Below, one piece after another: positions 16,069 to 25,197 of a stretch of DNA of 64,000 nucleotides. Source of the stretch: Couchioplanes caeruleus. GTDB lineage: Bacteria > Actinomycetota > Actinomycetes > Mycobacteriales > Micromonosporaceae. Position numbers and translations under genes: made by a program. The notes under the pieces are model-generated. The model searched no databases. It was not told where the DNA came from and saw nothing but the letters and a program-made list of their open reading frames with translations. The stretch is taken from NCBI RefSeq assembly GCF_003751945.1, contig NZ_RJKL01000001.1, positions 5,518,001-5,582,000 of the forward strand, written 5' to 3'. The first letter of the stretch is position 1; each line of letters opens with the position of its first letter.

Positions 16069-17667
16069 ATGGTGAGCAGTCGTGGGCCACGTCGCTGGCT
16101 AGTCGGTATCCTGTCGGGGGCGCTCGGCGCCGTCGCCGTGGGTGCCGTGCCGGCATCGGCGGCGTCGGCCGCACCTGCGCAGCCGGTGAAGTCCAACTTC
16201 CTCACCGAGGAGTGGCTCGCCGAGGCGGACTCGCACTCGCTGTACAGCATCAACAAGTGGGCCGGCGTCCACGACGTCTGGAGCAAGACCGACGCGTTGG
16301 GCCGCAAGATCACCGGTGAGGGAGTCGGTGTCGCGTTGATCGACAGCGGCATCAGCCCGGTCAAGGGCCTGTCGGGCGACGACAAGGTGATCAACGGTCC
16401 GGACCTGTCGCTGGAGTCGCAGACCGACGATCTGCGATACCTGGACACCTACGGACACGGCACGCACATGGCCGGCATCATCGCCGGGCGTGACCCCGAG
16501 GTGCTTGACGGCAGCGAGAAGGACTCGAGGTACTTCGTCGGCGTCGCTCCCGGTGCCCACCTCGTCAACATGAAGGTCGCCGCCGCCGACGGCGCGGTCG
16601 ACGTCTCCCAGGTCATCGCGGCGATCGACTGGGTCGTCGCGCACCGCGACGACCCGGGCATGAACATCCGGGTGATCAACCTGTCGTACGGCACGGACTC
16701 GCTGCAGGACCCGCGGTTCGACCCGCTGTCGCACGCGGTCGAGGCGGCCTGGCGCAAGGGCATCGTCGTGGTGGTGGCCGCCGGCAACGACGGCGCGTCC
16801 GCCAGCCGGCTGGCGATGCCGGCGATGAACCCGAACGTGATCGCCGTCGGTGGTGCCGACCCCAACGGCACGGACTCCCGCACCGACGACGTCGTCGGCG
16901 ACTTCAGCAGCCGCGGCAGCGAGGGCCGCGCGCCCGACCTGGTCGCCCCGGGCAAGTCGGTGGTCTCGCTGCGCGACCCCGGCTCGTTCATCGACACCGA
17001 GTTCCCCGAGGGTCTCCTGCCCACCGACTCGGCCCAGCGCTTCTTCCGCGGCAGCGGCACCTCGCAGGCCGCGGCCGTGACCTCCGGCGCCGCCGCGCTG
17101 CTGCTGCAGCAGCGCCCGGACCTGACCCCGGACCAGGTCAAGGAGCTGCTGGTCAGCACCGCGCAGGCCATGCCGGCGGCCGACACGGTCGGCAGCGGCG
17201 CCGGTCAGCTCGACGTCAAGGCGGCCGTCGAGGCGGCGACCCCGCAGTACCAGCAGAACCACGAGGCGTCCCTGGGCACCGGCTCGCTCGAGCAGGCCCG
17301 CGGCACCTCGCATCTCACCGACCCGATCACCGGCGTCGACCTGACCGGCGAGCAGGACATCATGGGCCAGCCGTGGAACCCGACGGTCTGGAGCCAGGCG
17401 GCGCTGGACGGCACCTCCTGGAACGGCGGCATCTGGAACGGCACCGCCTGGACCGGTACGGAGTTCGACGGCACCTCCTGGGCCTCCACCACCTGGACGG
17501 GCACGGCGTGGTCGGGCGTCGACTGGACGGCTCACCAGGCCGCCTTCACCGGCCGTAGCTGGACCGGCCGAAGCTGGACGGGCGGTAGCTGGACCGGGCG
17601 TAGCTGGACCGGCCGCTCCTGGACCGGTGGCGTCTGGGCCGGAAAGAACTGGCCGACCACCGACTGA
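16069..17667 (+). CDS. Secreted S8 subtilisin-like serine peptidase with Trp-rich repeat tail
   Basis: ATG 16069 is preceded by CGGGAG. The 532-residue protein has a signal peptide (about residues 1-35), then a subtilase domain with the triad motifs ALIDSGIS (Asp), TYGHGTHMAGIIAG (His) and GSGTSQAAAV (Ser); an Asn oxyanion region, VVAAGNDG, is also visible. The Ser motif has Gln-Ala in place of the usual Met-Ala/Ser-Pro. From about residue 415 the C-terminus becomes a W-x-G rich region ending in five-residue SWTGR/SWTGG repeats. It likely acts outside the cell, with the tail a possible wall or surface-binding element (inference). Confidence 0.9.
   Translation: MVSSRGPRRWLVGILSGALGAVAVGAVPASAASAAPAQPVKSNFLTEEWLAEADSHSLYSINKWAGVHDVWSKTDALGRKITGEGVGVALIDSGISPVKGLSGDDKVINGPDLSLESQTDDLRYLDTYGHGTHMAGIIAGRDPEVLDGSEKDSRYFVGVAPGAHLVNMKVAAADGAVDVSQVIAAIDWVVAHRDDPGMNIRVINLSYGTDSLQDPRFDPLSHAVEAAWRKGIVVVVAAGNDGASASRLAMPAMNPNVIAVGGADPNGTDSRTDDVVGDFSSRGSEGRAPDLVAPGKSVVSLRDPGSFIDTEFPEGLLPTDSAQRFFRGSGTSQAAAVTSGAAALLLQQRPDLTPDQVKELLVSTAQAMPAADTVGSGAGQLDVKAAVEAATPQYQQNHEASLGTGSLEQARGTSHLTDPITGVDLTGEQDIMGQPWNPTVWSQAALDGTSWNGGIWNGTAWTGTEFDGTSWASTTWTGTAWSGVDWTAHQAAFTGRSWTGRSWTGGSWTGRSWTGRSWTGGVWAGKNWPTTD
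17551..17640 (+). repeat. 15-bp tandem repeats encoding SWTGR/SWTGG
   Basis: Six units of roughly AGCTGGACCGGCCGT run to the end of the subtilase gene, giving regularly spaced Trp residues every five positions. Less regular W-x-G elements extend further upstream to about 17380. Confidence 0.8.
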
Positions 17668-17684
17668 CCCACCGAACCCCCGCC

Positions 17685-17718
17685 CGCCCCGGCACGCCCT
17701 CGATGGCGTGCCGGGGCG
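17685..17718. terminator. 14-bp hairpin terminator between convergent genes
   Basis: CGCCCCGGCACGCC (17685-17698) pairs perfectly with GGCGTGCCGGGGCG (17705-17718) around a six-base loop, 18 bases after the subtilase stop and 21 before the stop of the MerR-clamp gene. Confidence 0.75.
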
Positions 17719-17738
17719 TCGGCATGTCCGGCGACGGA

Positions 17739-18773
17739 TCAGAGGCGAACCGGCATCAGGATCGAGTAGGTCCCGGTGCCGCGGACCGCCAGCGGGCCGA
17801 TCGGCCCGTCGAGCTCCAGAACGAGCTGGCCGCCACCGCCCGCGTCGAGCGCCTGGAGCAGGAATTCTCGGTTGACCGCCACGTGTGCCTGCTCGTCGGC
17901 GGCCCAGGCGTCCTCGTCCGCGACCCGTACGGCGCCGGAAGGATCGAGGGTCAGGATCGCGACGTCGTATTCGATCCCCTCGTGCTCGCGGGTCACGGTG
18001 GCGGCGCCGCCGAGGGTGGTGCGCAGGGCCGGGACGTCGACGGTGATCCGCTTCGCCGGTGCCGCCGCCCGGGTGAGGCGGCGGTGGTCGGGGAAGTCCA
18101 CGTCGAGCGGCTCGGCCGCCAGTTCACGGGTGGGCGTCCCGGCGGTGATGGCGGATGAGCTCAGGTCGAGGGTGACCGTGCCGGCCGGCGCCGCCCGCAG
18201 CTCGTCGACGAAGGTCAGGGGGGCGACGACCCGGACCGGTGGTCCTACCGCGGTGCCGGCGGCCTCGGCGACGGCGAGCCGGTAACGGTCGGTCGCGACG
18301 ACGGTGAGGCCTTCGGGTCCGGCCTCGAACAGGACCCCGTTGATCATGGGTAGTCGCGGGTCGGTGCCGGCGGCGAAACGCACCGCGTCGAGCGCGGCGG
18401 CGAGGGCGGCGGCGGGCAGGCTGATGCGGGTCAAGGTGTTCTCCTCGAGATCCAGCAGGCGATGGATTCGGGAGAGCTCACGTCGGGCGTCGGCGAGGCC
18501 GTCCTCCAGCCGGCGCAGGTGCTCGTCGAGCAGCTTGCGCACGGCCGGGCCATCGCGCAGCTCCGCGACCGCGCGGCCGATGTCCACGACCGGCAGGTCC
18601 ACGCGGCGCAGGCCGGCGATCAGACGCGCGGCACGGATCTGCTCGCCGCTGTAGCGCCGGTAGCCGGTGACCGGGTCGACCTCCGCCGGGACCAGCACCG
18701 CGGCCCGGTCGTAGAACCGCAGGGCGCTGACGCCCAGGCCACTGGCCCGGGCGACCTCGCCGATGCCGTACAT
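17739..18773 (-). CDS. MerR-family regulator fused to a DNA polymerase III beta-clamp-like domain
   Basis: The 344-residue product starts at ATG 18773, with GGAG upstream and the MerR fold beginning at MYGIGEVARASGLGVSALRFY. Residues 1-70 are a MerR winged helix, with the typical LRFYDRAAVL and TGYRRYS motifs, and about 75-112 a dimerising coiled coil (RKLLDEHLRRLEDGL). From about 118 onward the sequence resembles DnaN domains II and III: ALDAVRFAAGTDPRLPMING, LTVVATDRYRLAVA, and the terminal YSILMPVRL. A domain I equivalent is absent. In ordinary MerR proteins this position holds a ligand-binding domain, so the clamp fold may sense a ligand or partner (inference). It lies 54 bp downstream of dapD and has its own MerR-type promoter. 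Confidence 0.85.
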   Translation of the reverse strand: MYGIGEVARASGLGVSALRFYDRAAVLVPAEVDPVTGYRRYSGEQIRAARLIAGLRRVDLPVVDIGRAVAELRDGPAVRKLLDEHLRRLEDGLADARRELSRIHRLLDLEENTLTRISLPAAALAAALDAVRFAAGTDPRLPMINGVLFEAGPEGLTVVATDRYRLAVAEAAGTAVGPPVRVVAPLTFVDELRAAPAGTVTLDLSSSAITAGTPTRELAAEPLDVDFPDHRRLTRAAAPAKRITVDVPALRTTLGGAATVTREHEGIEYDVAILTLDPSGAVRVADEDAWAADEQAHVAVNREFLLQALDAGGGGQLVLELDGPIGPLAVRGTGTYSILMPVRL

Positions 18774-18793
18774 CTCGCTCTCCACACCTCGAG

Positions 18794-18824
18794 ACTCTGC
18801 GGCCTCGACAAGGTCGAGGGTCAA
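18794..18824 (-). promoter_or_regulatory. MerR-type promoter and operator for the MerR-clamp gene
   Basis: On the minus strand, TTGACC (18824-18819) and CAGAGT (18799-18794) are separated by 19 bases, longer than the usual 17 as in MerR-controlled promoters. The spacer and the edge of the -35 hold a perfect 7-3-7 dyad, CCTCGAC-CTT-GTCGAGG (18803-18819), similar in form to SoxR-type sites. It sits exactly in the 54-bp gap after dapD, about 20 bases before the ATG. Autoregulation is inferred. Confidence 0.7.
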
Positions 18825-18827
18825 GCG

Positions 18828-19775
18828 TCAGTCGTTGGCGTGCAGAGCGGCGTTGAGCTCGATGCCGGTGCCCTTGCGGGGGCGGGCCTCGAGGGCCCCG
18901 GTGACCGAGTTGCGCCAGAACAGCAGGCCGTCGACCCCCGAGAGGTCGCGGGCCTTGACCACGCGTCCGTCCGGCAGGGTGAGCTTCGAGCCGGCTGTGA
19001 TGTAGCAGCCCGCCTCGACCACGCAGTCGTCGCCGAGCGAGATGCCGATCCCGGCGTTCGCCCCGAGCAGGCTGCGTTCGCCGATGGAGACCTTGTCCTT
19101 GCCGCCGCCGGAGAGCGTACCCATGATCGACGCGCCGGCGCCCACGTCGGAGCTGTCGCCGACGACGACGCCCTGCACGATGCGGCCCTCGACCATGGAC
19201 GCGCCGAGAGTGCCGGCGTTGAAGTTGCAGAAACCCTCGTGCATGACGGTCGTGCCCGCGGCGAGGTGGGCGCCGAGCCGGACTCGATCGGCGTCGGCGA
19301 TGCGCACTCCCGAGGGCACCACGTAGTCGGTCATCCGGGGGAACTTGTCGACGCTGTACACGCTGAGGTGCCGGCCGGCGGCCCGCTCGATGAGGCGCAG
19401 CTCGTCGACCCGGTCCGGCGGGCAGGGTCCGGCGGAGGTCCACGCGACGTTGGCGAGCATGCCGAAGATGCCGTCGAGGTTCTGCTCGTTGGGCTTGACC
19501 AGCCGGTGCGACAGCAGGTGGAGCCGCAGGTATGCGTCCGACGAATCCTTGATCGGCTCGGCGAGCGAGGACACCTCGACGCGCACCTCGGCGGTCGAGA
19601 GCCCGGCCAGCGCCCGCGGGCCGACGAGGCCGGCCGGCAGGGTGGGCGGCTCGGCCGGCGGCTCGCCGAGGCCGAGGTATCCGGCCGGATACCAGGTGTC
19701 GAGAACCGTCCCGTCGGCGGCGACGGTGGCGAGGCCGATGCCCCAGGCGGCCGAGGTAGAGATCGCGCTACTCAC
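18828..19775 (-). CDS. dapD: 2,3,4,5-tetrahydropyridine-2,6-dicarboxylate N-succinyltransferase
   Basis: The 315-residue length and sequence fit the actinobacterial DapD type, which succinylates tetrahydrodipicolinate in the lysine/diaminopimelate route. Visible are a mixed N-terminal domain, then a left-handed beta-helix with hexapeptide-like repeats ([48 protein letters not shown]) and [20 protein letters not shown] around the active site. dapE, a later step of the same branch, is divergent with 54 bp between starts, which supports the call. Confidence 0.93.
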   Translation of the reverse strand: MSSAISTSAAWGIGLATVAADGTVLDTWYPAGYLGLGEPPAEPPTLPAGLVGPRALAGLSTAEVRVEVSSLAEPIKDSSDAYLRLHLLSHRLVKPNEQNLDGIFGMLANVAWTSAGPCPPDRVDELRLIERAAGRHLSVYSVDKFPRMTDYVVPSGVRIADADRVRLGAHLAAGTTVMHEGFCNFNAGTLGASMVEGRIVQGVVVGDSSDVGAGASIMGTLSGGGKDKVSIGERSLLGANAGIGISLGDDCVVEAGCYITAGSKLTLPDGRVVKARDLSGVDGLLFWRNSVTGALEARPRKGTGIELNAALHAND

Positions 19776-19829
19776 ACCGGGAACCCTACTAGGGCGGGTG
19801 CTTCACGTTCGGACGGTACTGTGCGGCTC

Positions 19830-20903
19830 ATGGCCAACCCGCTCACCAGCGACGTCCTCGTCGACCCGGTGGTGCTGACCCGCGCCCTGGTCGACATCGA
19901 GTCCGTCTCGCTCCATGAGAAGGTCATCGCGGACTGCGTCGAGGAGGTGCTGCGGCAGATTCCCCATCTGAGCGTCGAGCGTCACCGGAACACCGTGATG
20001 GCGCGGACGAGCCTCGGCCGCGACCAGCGCGTCGTGCTCGCCGGTCATCTCGACACCGTCCCGCTGAACGACAACTTCCCGTCGACCGTCGTCGACGACC
20101 TGATCCACGGCTGCGGTACGGCGGACATGAAGTCGGGCGTCGCCCTGGCCCTGCACCTCGCCGCCACCCTGCCCGACCCGCGCTACGACCTGACCTTCCT
20201 CTTCTACGAGGCCGAGGAGATCGAGAGCCGGTTCAACGGGCTCAACCTGGTGGCGCAGCACCGTCCGGAGTGGCTCGCCGCCGACTTCGCGGTCCTGCTC
20301 GAGCCCACGTACGGCGTGGTCGAGGCCGGCTGCCAGGGCACCATGCGGGCGATCGTCCGTACGCGCGGACGTCGGGCGCACACCGCACGAGCCTGGCGCG
20401 GGGTGAACGCCATCCACGCCGCTGGTGCGGTGCTGCGCCGGCTCGAGGACTATCGTGCGCGGACGGTGACCATCGACGGGTGCACATACCGTGAGGGCCT
20501 CAACGCGGTGCACATCTCCGGCGGCGTGGCCGGCAACGTGGTGCCGGACGAGTGCGCGGTCGAGGTCAACCTGCGATTCGCTCCGGACCGGACGGAAGAA
20601 CTGGCCTTCGAGCACCTGTGTGAGGTCTTCGACGGCTTCGAGGTGGAGGTCACCGACTCGGCCCCGGGAGCGCTTCCCGGGCTCGACGCGGCACCCGCGC
20701 GGGAATTCCTCGTGGCGGTCGGCGCGGAGCCGGCCGCAAAGCTCGGATGGACGGACGTGTCCCGGTTCGCGGCGCTCGGCGTCCCGGCGTTGAACTACGG
20801 TCCCGGCGATCCTCAGCTCGCCCACGCGCCGGACGAGCACGTGGAGATCGGCAAGATCAGGGACGGCGCCGCGACCCTGCACCGCTGGTTGGCGACGTAC
20901 TGA
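19830..20903 (+). CDS. dapE: Succinyl-diaminopimelate desuccinylase
   Basis: The 357-residue M20-family metallopeptidase starts at ATG 19830. Metal and catalytic motifs are visible: VLAGHLDTVPLN (metal-binding His and catalytic Asp), GCGTADMKSGVA (bridging Asp), FLFYEAEEIES (general-base Glu) and the C-terminal LAHAPDEHVEIG (metal His). It removes succinate from N-succinyl-LL-diaminopimelate, feeding peptidoglycan and lysine synthesis. Divergent pairing with dapD suggests a shared control region in the 54-bp gap. Its stop is three bases from that of a convergent small gene. Confidence 0.93.
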   Translation: MANPLTSDVLVDPVVLTRALVDIESVSLHEKVIADCVEEVLRQIPHLSVERHRNTVMARTSLGRDQRVVLAGHLDTVPLNDNFPSTVVDDLIHGCGTADMKSGVALALHLAATLPDPRYDLTFLFYEAEEIESRFNGLNLVAQHRPEWLAADFAVLLEPTYGVVEAGCQGTMRAIVRTRGRRAHTARAWRGVNAIHAAGAVLRRLEDYRARTVTIDGCTYREGLNAVHISGGVAGNVVPDECAVEVNLRFAPDRTEELAFEHLCEVFDGFEVEVTDSAPGALPGLDAAPAREFLVAVGAEPAAKLGWTDVSRFAALGVPALNYGPGDPQLAHAPDEHVEIGKIRDGAATLHRWLATY

Positions 20904-20906
20904 CGC

Positions 20907-21068
20907 TTAGTCTTGGGTGGTGCGCGGAATCTCCACGGTGGTCTCCGGGTCGAAGCCCGGATCGGCCGCCGGGGGCGGCAGGGCGAGGGCGATGCGACGC
21001 TCCTCGACCACCAGTCGGATGCGCCTCTGCATGCGACGCTGCATCTTCATTCGCTCGTAACGGGTCAT
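20907..21068 (-). CDS. Small basic protein of unknown function
   Basis: A 53-residue frame from ATG 21068 with GAAGGAG eight bases upstream (a GTG one codon earlier is also possible). The N-terminal half is strongly basic (MTRYERMKMQRRMQRRIR), and the C-terminal half is Pro/Asp/Glu-rich. The good ribosome site and tight fit against dapE favour a real gene, but I recognise no family. Confidence 0.5.
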   Translation of the reverse strand: MTRYERMKMQRRMQRRIRLVVEERRIALALPPPAADPGFDPETTVEIPRTTQD

Positions 21069-21232
21069 CACGGTGGCTCCTTCGCCGAGATGCCCGGCCG
21101 CAGCCGGACGCCGTGCCTGCCGTGCGGGTCGATAGCGTGCGGGTCTGTCACTGTACAGAGGTCGCGGAGCTACCGTCCGTGGCTTCAATCTGGCAAAAAG
21201 GCCGCGATGCCGCAATCCTCTTGGCGAAACCC

Positions 21233-21251
21233 AACCGGTTATTCACCGGTT
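21233..21251. promoter_or_regulatory. Inverted repeat upstream of the LOG gene pair
   Basis: AACCGGT (21233-21239) and ACCGGTT (21245-21251) form a perfect 7-bp dyad with a five-base spacer, 28 bases before the ATG at 21280. It may be an operator for the two-gene unit; no regulator can be named. Confidence 0.3.
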
Positions 21252-21279
21252 ACGGACCGTCCGCACTACCGTGGGTGCC

Positions 21280-22056
<777 letters not shown>

Positions 22057-22057
22057 C

Positions 22058-22603
22058 GTGGCGGCGATCTGCGTCTTCTGCGCATCCTCCAACAGCCTGG
22101 ATCCCCAGCATCTCGACCTCGCCACCGCACTCGGCAAGGCGCTCGCGTCCCGGGGCCACTCGCTGGTCTCCGGCGGCGGCCGCGTCGGCATGATGGGCGC
22201 CGTCGCCGCGGGGGCCCGCGCAGGCGGGGCGCACACCCTGGGTGTGATCCCGCAGTCCCTGGTGGACCTGGAGATCGCGGACACCTCGTCGGACGAGCTG
22301 GTCGTCACCACCGACATGGGCGAGCGCAAGAACATCATGATCGAGCGCTCGGACGCGTTCGTGACCCTGCCCGGCGGGCTCGGCACCCTCGACGAACTGT
22401 TCGAGGTCTGGACCACGGCGACCCTCGGCCTGCACCGCAAGCCGATCGTGGTCCTGGACCCGGACGGCTTCTACACCGGACTGTGGACCTGGCTCGGCGA
22501 GATCACCGAGACGACGTTCGTTCGCCGCCCGGCCCTGGCCCAGGTCTCGCTGGTCACCTCGATCGACATGGCCCTCGACGCGATCGAGCAGGCGCTGGCC
22601 TGA
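22058..22603 (+). CDS. LOG family protein (TIGR00730), short form
   Basis: A 181-residue LOG protein starting at GTG 22058, directly after the first LOG gene (stop 22056), so the two are surely co-translated. Motifs: FCASSNSLDPQ at the N-terminus, VSGGGRVGMMGAVA, MGERKNIMIERSDAFV and PGGLGTLDELFE. It lacks the roughly 70-residue N-terminal extension of its neighbour. Paired long and short LOG genes next to dapE are familiar in actinobacteria. Confidence 0.9.
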   Translation: MAAICVFCASSNSLDPQHLDLATALGKALASRGHSLVSGGGRVGMMGAVAAGARAGGAHTLGVIPQSLVDLEIADTSSDELVVTTDMGERKNIMIERSDAFVTLPGGLGTLDELFEVWTTATLGLHRKPIVVLDPDGFYTGLWTWLGEITETTFVRRPALAQVSLVTSIDMALDAIEQALA

Positions 22604-22614
22604 GCCGGGGCCGG

Positions 22615-24537
22615 TCACGGCTCGGTCGTGGACTCCCACTGCCAGAGGATCTCGGTCAACCGGTCCACTCCCGCGGCCAGATGCCGGCGGTAGGTGCTCA
22701 TCGGCAGGCGCAACAGGTCGGCCGCCGCCTGCTGCGTCCCGGCCGGCCGCAGGTAGGTGTGGTGCAACGCCCGGTACGCCGACCGGTCCCGGGGCGAATC
22801 CGCCAGCGTCGCCGCGGCCTCCTCGACCAGCTCGCGCAGCGCTTCGGCCGTACGCCCGCCGGACGAGCGCGCGAGGAACCGGCCGGACAGCAGCGGGCTC
22901 GTCGCCAGCCGGTCGGCCCGGCCCCACTCGCGCAGGGCCGAGCGGACCGCGGCGGTGAAGGCGGCCCGGTCCAGCGGGCCGGACGCCGTCGCCGCCTCCA
23001 CCTCGACCGGCTTGCCGGACGTCTCGCGGGTGGCGAGCACGCTCAGCCAGGCCAGCCGCGGCATGCGGCGCCAGTCGTGGCCGAATCCGGCGTACCGGCG
23101 ACCGCCGACGGTGAAATCCGCGCCGTCGACGCGGGTGAAGCCGACGTACTCGCACATCTGGGCGTACAGCTCCGGATCGGCGTGGTAGATCAGCGAGTAG
23201 CCGAGGCCCGGGGTGATCAGGTAGTGGCGCACCGCGTGCAACGAGATGAGCGCCTGCGTGGGGGAGGGCTGCTGGTAGGCCTCGGCGTCGAGCCAGAACC
23301 GCAGCAGCGAGACCGCTTCGCCCGCGGCGGGCGCGGCGCGCTTCCACGCGGCCGTCGCCGCCGGGTCCTCCGGAGCCGCCGCGTACAGGGTCAGGAGCAC
23401 AACCATGCCCACCGCGCTGTCGTCCGCGTCGACCACCGCGTGCACCGCTTCCGGCTGGTGCCGGCACCAGTGGTCGAACAGCGCCGCCGAGGCGGTGCCT
23501 TCGTGGCGCCGTACCATCTCGCGCAGCGCCGGCCACCGGTGCGGGCCCGCGGTCACGACCCGCAGGTCACCGCCCGGGCACTGTTGCAGGAACGCGCCGA
23601 TCACCGGGTTGCCGCGGTGCAGGAACGCGAAGTCCAACAGGATCCGGCGCTGCTCGTCGGGGGCGGCGCCGGCGAACCGGCGCCGGTAGGAGGCGCCGGC
23701 CCGCTGGTGGATCGTGGCGTGCAGCTCCGGGTGCCGCCAGCGCAGATCCCGGGCGAGCACCTCGCGGGCGAGATCATGCAGGACCAGGCCGTGCGCGCTC
23801 GCCGACATCACCGACAGTCCGCGGAGCCACTCGAACAACTGGTGCGCGTCGGGCAGCTCCAGCAACTCGGCGAGCAGCGGCTCCGTCGTCACGGCGACCT
23901 GCGACACCGCGTCGAGGGCCAGCCGGTGCGCGGCGCTCGGCACCGCGTCCAGAAGCGCGGCGAGCAGCGTGGCCACCACCTCCGGACCTCCGGCCGGTGC
24001 GGCCGGCTGGCGGCGCTGGGCGCGTACGTCGGCGATCAGCGCCAGCGCCAGGGGATGGCCGTGGGTGAAGGCCATCGCGTCGGCATGGGCCGTCGCGGGT
24101 ACGCCACGACGGCTGAGCAGCAGTGCACTCTCCACCGGATCCAGGTTGAGCAGGGGCATCGGGTGCAGCACGCTCGACCAGCCGGGGTCGGTGCGGTACT
24201 GCAGCGGCGGCCCGGCCCGGCTCGCCACGGCGACCACGGCGTCGCCCGGCAGCGCCGCCAGCAGCTCCGTCTCGATCGCCTCGTCGGCCAGCACCACGAG
24301 CCGGTCGCCGTCGGGCACCTGCCCGTCCAGCCACACCACCCGCCGGCCGGAGCGTTCGGCGAGGTCCGCGAACTGGTGCAGCAGCGAGGTCTTGCCCACT
24401 CCACCGGGACCCGAGACCCACACCAGCGCACCGCCGTCGCCGGCCAGCAGGTCGCCGAACCCGGCGAGCTCGGCCGCGCGGCCGACGAAGTCGCGGCGGC
24501 GCGCGCTGGCCACCCGGTCGGCGAACCGCGTGCTCAT
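22615..24537 (-). CDS. AAA/STAND-like ATP-binding protein, possible regulator
   Basis: The 640-residue protein begins at ATG 24537 (MSTRFADRV). A P-loop, VSGPGGVGKTSLLHQF, lies near residue 43, with an ATPase-like domain to about residue 300 (HGHPLALAL resembles the GLPLA region of STAND ATPases). The middle has no family I can name. The C-terminal about 60 residues (LRPAGTQQAAADLLRLPMST, then YRRHLAAGVDRL) look like a helix-turn-helix that could bind DNA. It converges with the LOG pair (11 bp apart) and is divergent from the small secreted protein. A regulatory role is an inference. Confidence 0.65.
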   Translation of the reverse strand: MSTRFADRVASARRRDFVGRAAELAGFGDLLAGDGGALVWVSGPGGVGKTSLLHQFADLAERSGRRVVWLDGQVPDGDRLVVLADEAIETELLAALPGDAVVAVASRAGPPLQYRTDPGWSSVLHPMPLLNLDPVESALLLSRRGVPATAHADAMAFTHGHPLALALIADVRAQRRQPAAPAGGPEVVATLLAALLDAVPSAAHRLALDAVSQVAVTTEPLLAELLELPDAHQLFEWLRGLSVMSASAHGLVLHDLAREVLARDLRWRHPELHATIHQRAGASYRRRFAGAAPDEQRRILLDFAFLHRGNPVIGAFLQQCPGGDLRVVTAGPHRWPALREMVRRHEGTASAALFDHWCRHQPEAVHAVVDADDSAVGMVVLLTLYAAAPEDPAATAAWKRAAPAAGEAVSLLRFWLDAEAYQQPSPTQALISLHAVRHYLITPGLGYSLIYHADPELYAQMCEYVGFTRVDGADFTVGGRRYAGFGHDWRRMPRLAWLSVLATRETSGKPVEVEAATASGPLDRAAFTAAVRSALREWGRADRLATSPLLSGRFLARSSGGRTAEALRELVEEAAATLADSPRDRSAYRALHHTYLRPAGTQQAAADLLRLPMSTYRRHLAAGVDRLTEILWQWESTTEP

Positions 24538-24711
24538 GGCCCAAGTCTCGTCCCTTCCCGCCCGGGCGTCTGTCGAAATCCCGACCGGGCGGGGTGAGCG
24601 GAAAGTGGACGTGGACCGGGCGCGGAACGGTCTTCTTTGTGGCTGTCCGGCGGCCATAGCGTCAGCGGCGTCAGAGAGGCCACCGCAGGCCACGATCCGA
24701 AGGAGCCCGTC

Positions 24712-25134
24712 ATGATCCGCACCACGAACCGCAGCGTCCTCGCCCGCCACACCGCACGCGTGGCGTTCGCCGCCGGCATCGCCGGCCTGGCCCTGGCCGC
24801 CGTTCCCCAGGCGGCCTACGCCTCCGCCGACGGCTGGGGCGGCACGCTGCGCCCCGGAGAACAGCACTGCCTCACCGCCCGCGCCACCGCCAACTATCAG
24901 GTCCGTGCCGACGGGCAGGCGACCGGGGCCGGCGCCAGGTTCAAGGTCACCCGCAACGGCGGCCTGGTGTACGGCACGCCGTCCGGCACGATCTCCGGGT
25001 TCGCCTACGAGGGCCGCACCTCACTCGGCACCTTCGCCGGTGCGGGCAGCTACACCGTCTGCGCGACCAACAACAACGCCACCAACACCCTGGTCAACAT
25101 CCACGTCTTCACCGACGCCGACCTGCCCTACTGA
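24712..25134 (+). CDS. Small secreted protein, unknown function
   Basis: A 140-residue protein with AAGGAG six bases before ATG 24712. Residues 1-37 form a signal peptide (Arg-rich start, long Ala/Leu core, QAAYASA). The mature part of about 100 residues has two cysteines (QHCLTA and YTVCATN) that could pair, and beta-rich, Gly/Thr/Asn-rich sequence (GTFAGAGSYTVCATNNNATN). No family is recognised. A strong terminator follows. Confidence 0.75.
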   Translation: MIRTTNRSVLARHTARVAFAAGIAGLALAAVPQAAYASADGWGGTLRPGEQHCLTARATANYQVRADGQATGAGARFKVTRNGGLVYGTPSGTISGFAYEGRTSLGTFAGAGSYTVCATNNNATNTLVNIHVFTDADLPY

Positions 25135-25146
25135 TCCACACCGCGC

Positions 25147-25181
25147 GTCGGGTACCGCCCATCCCCCGGGCGGTACCCGAC
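25147..25181. terminator. 14-bp hairpin terminator, probably bidirectional
   Basis: GTCGGGTACCGCCC (25147-25160) pairs perfectly with GGGCGGTACCCGAC (25168-25181) around ATCCCCC, followed by TTTC. It sits between convergent genes. Confidence 0.8.
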
Positions 25182-25197
25182 TTTCACCGTCGGCCGA

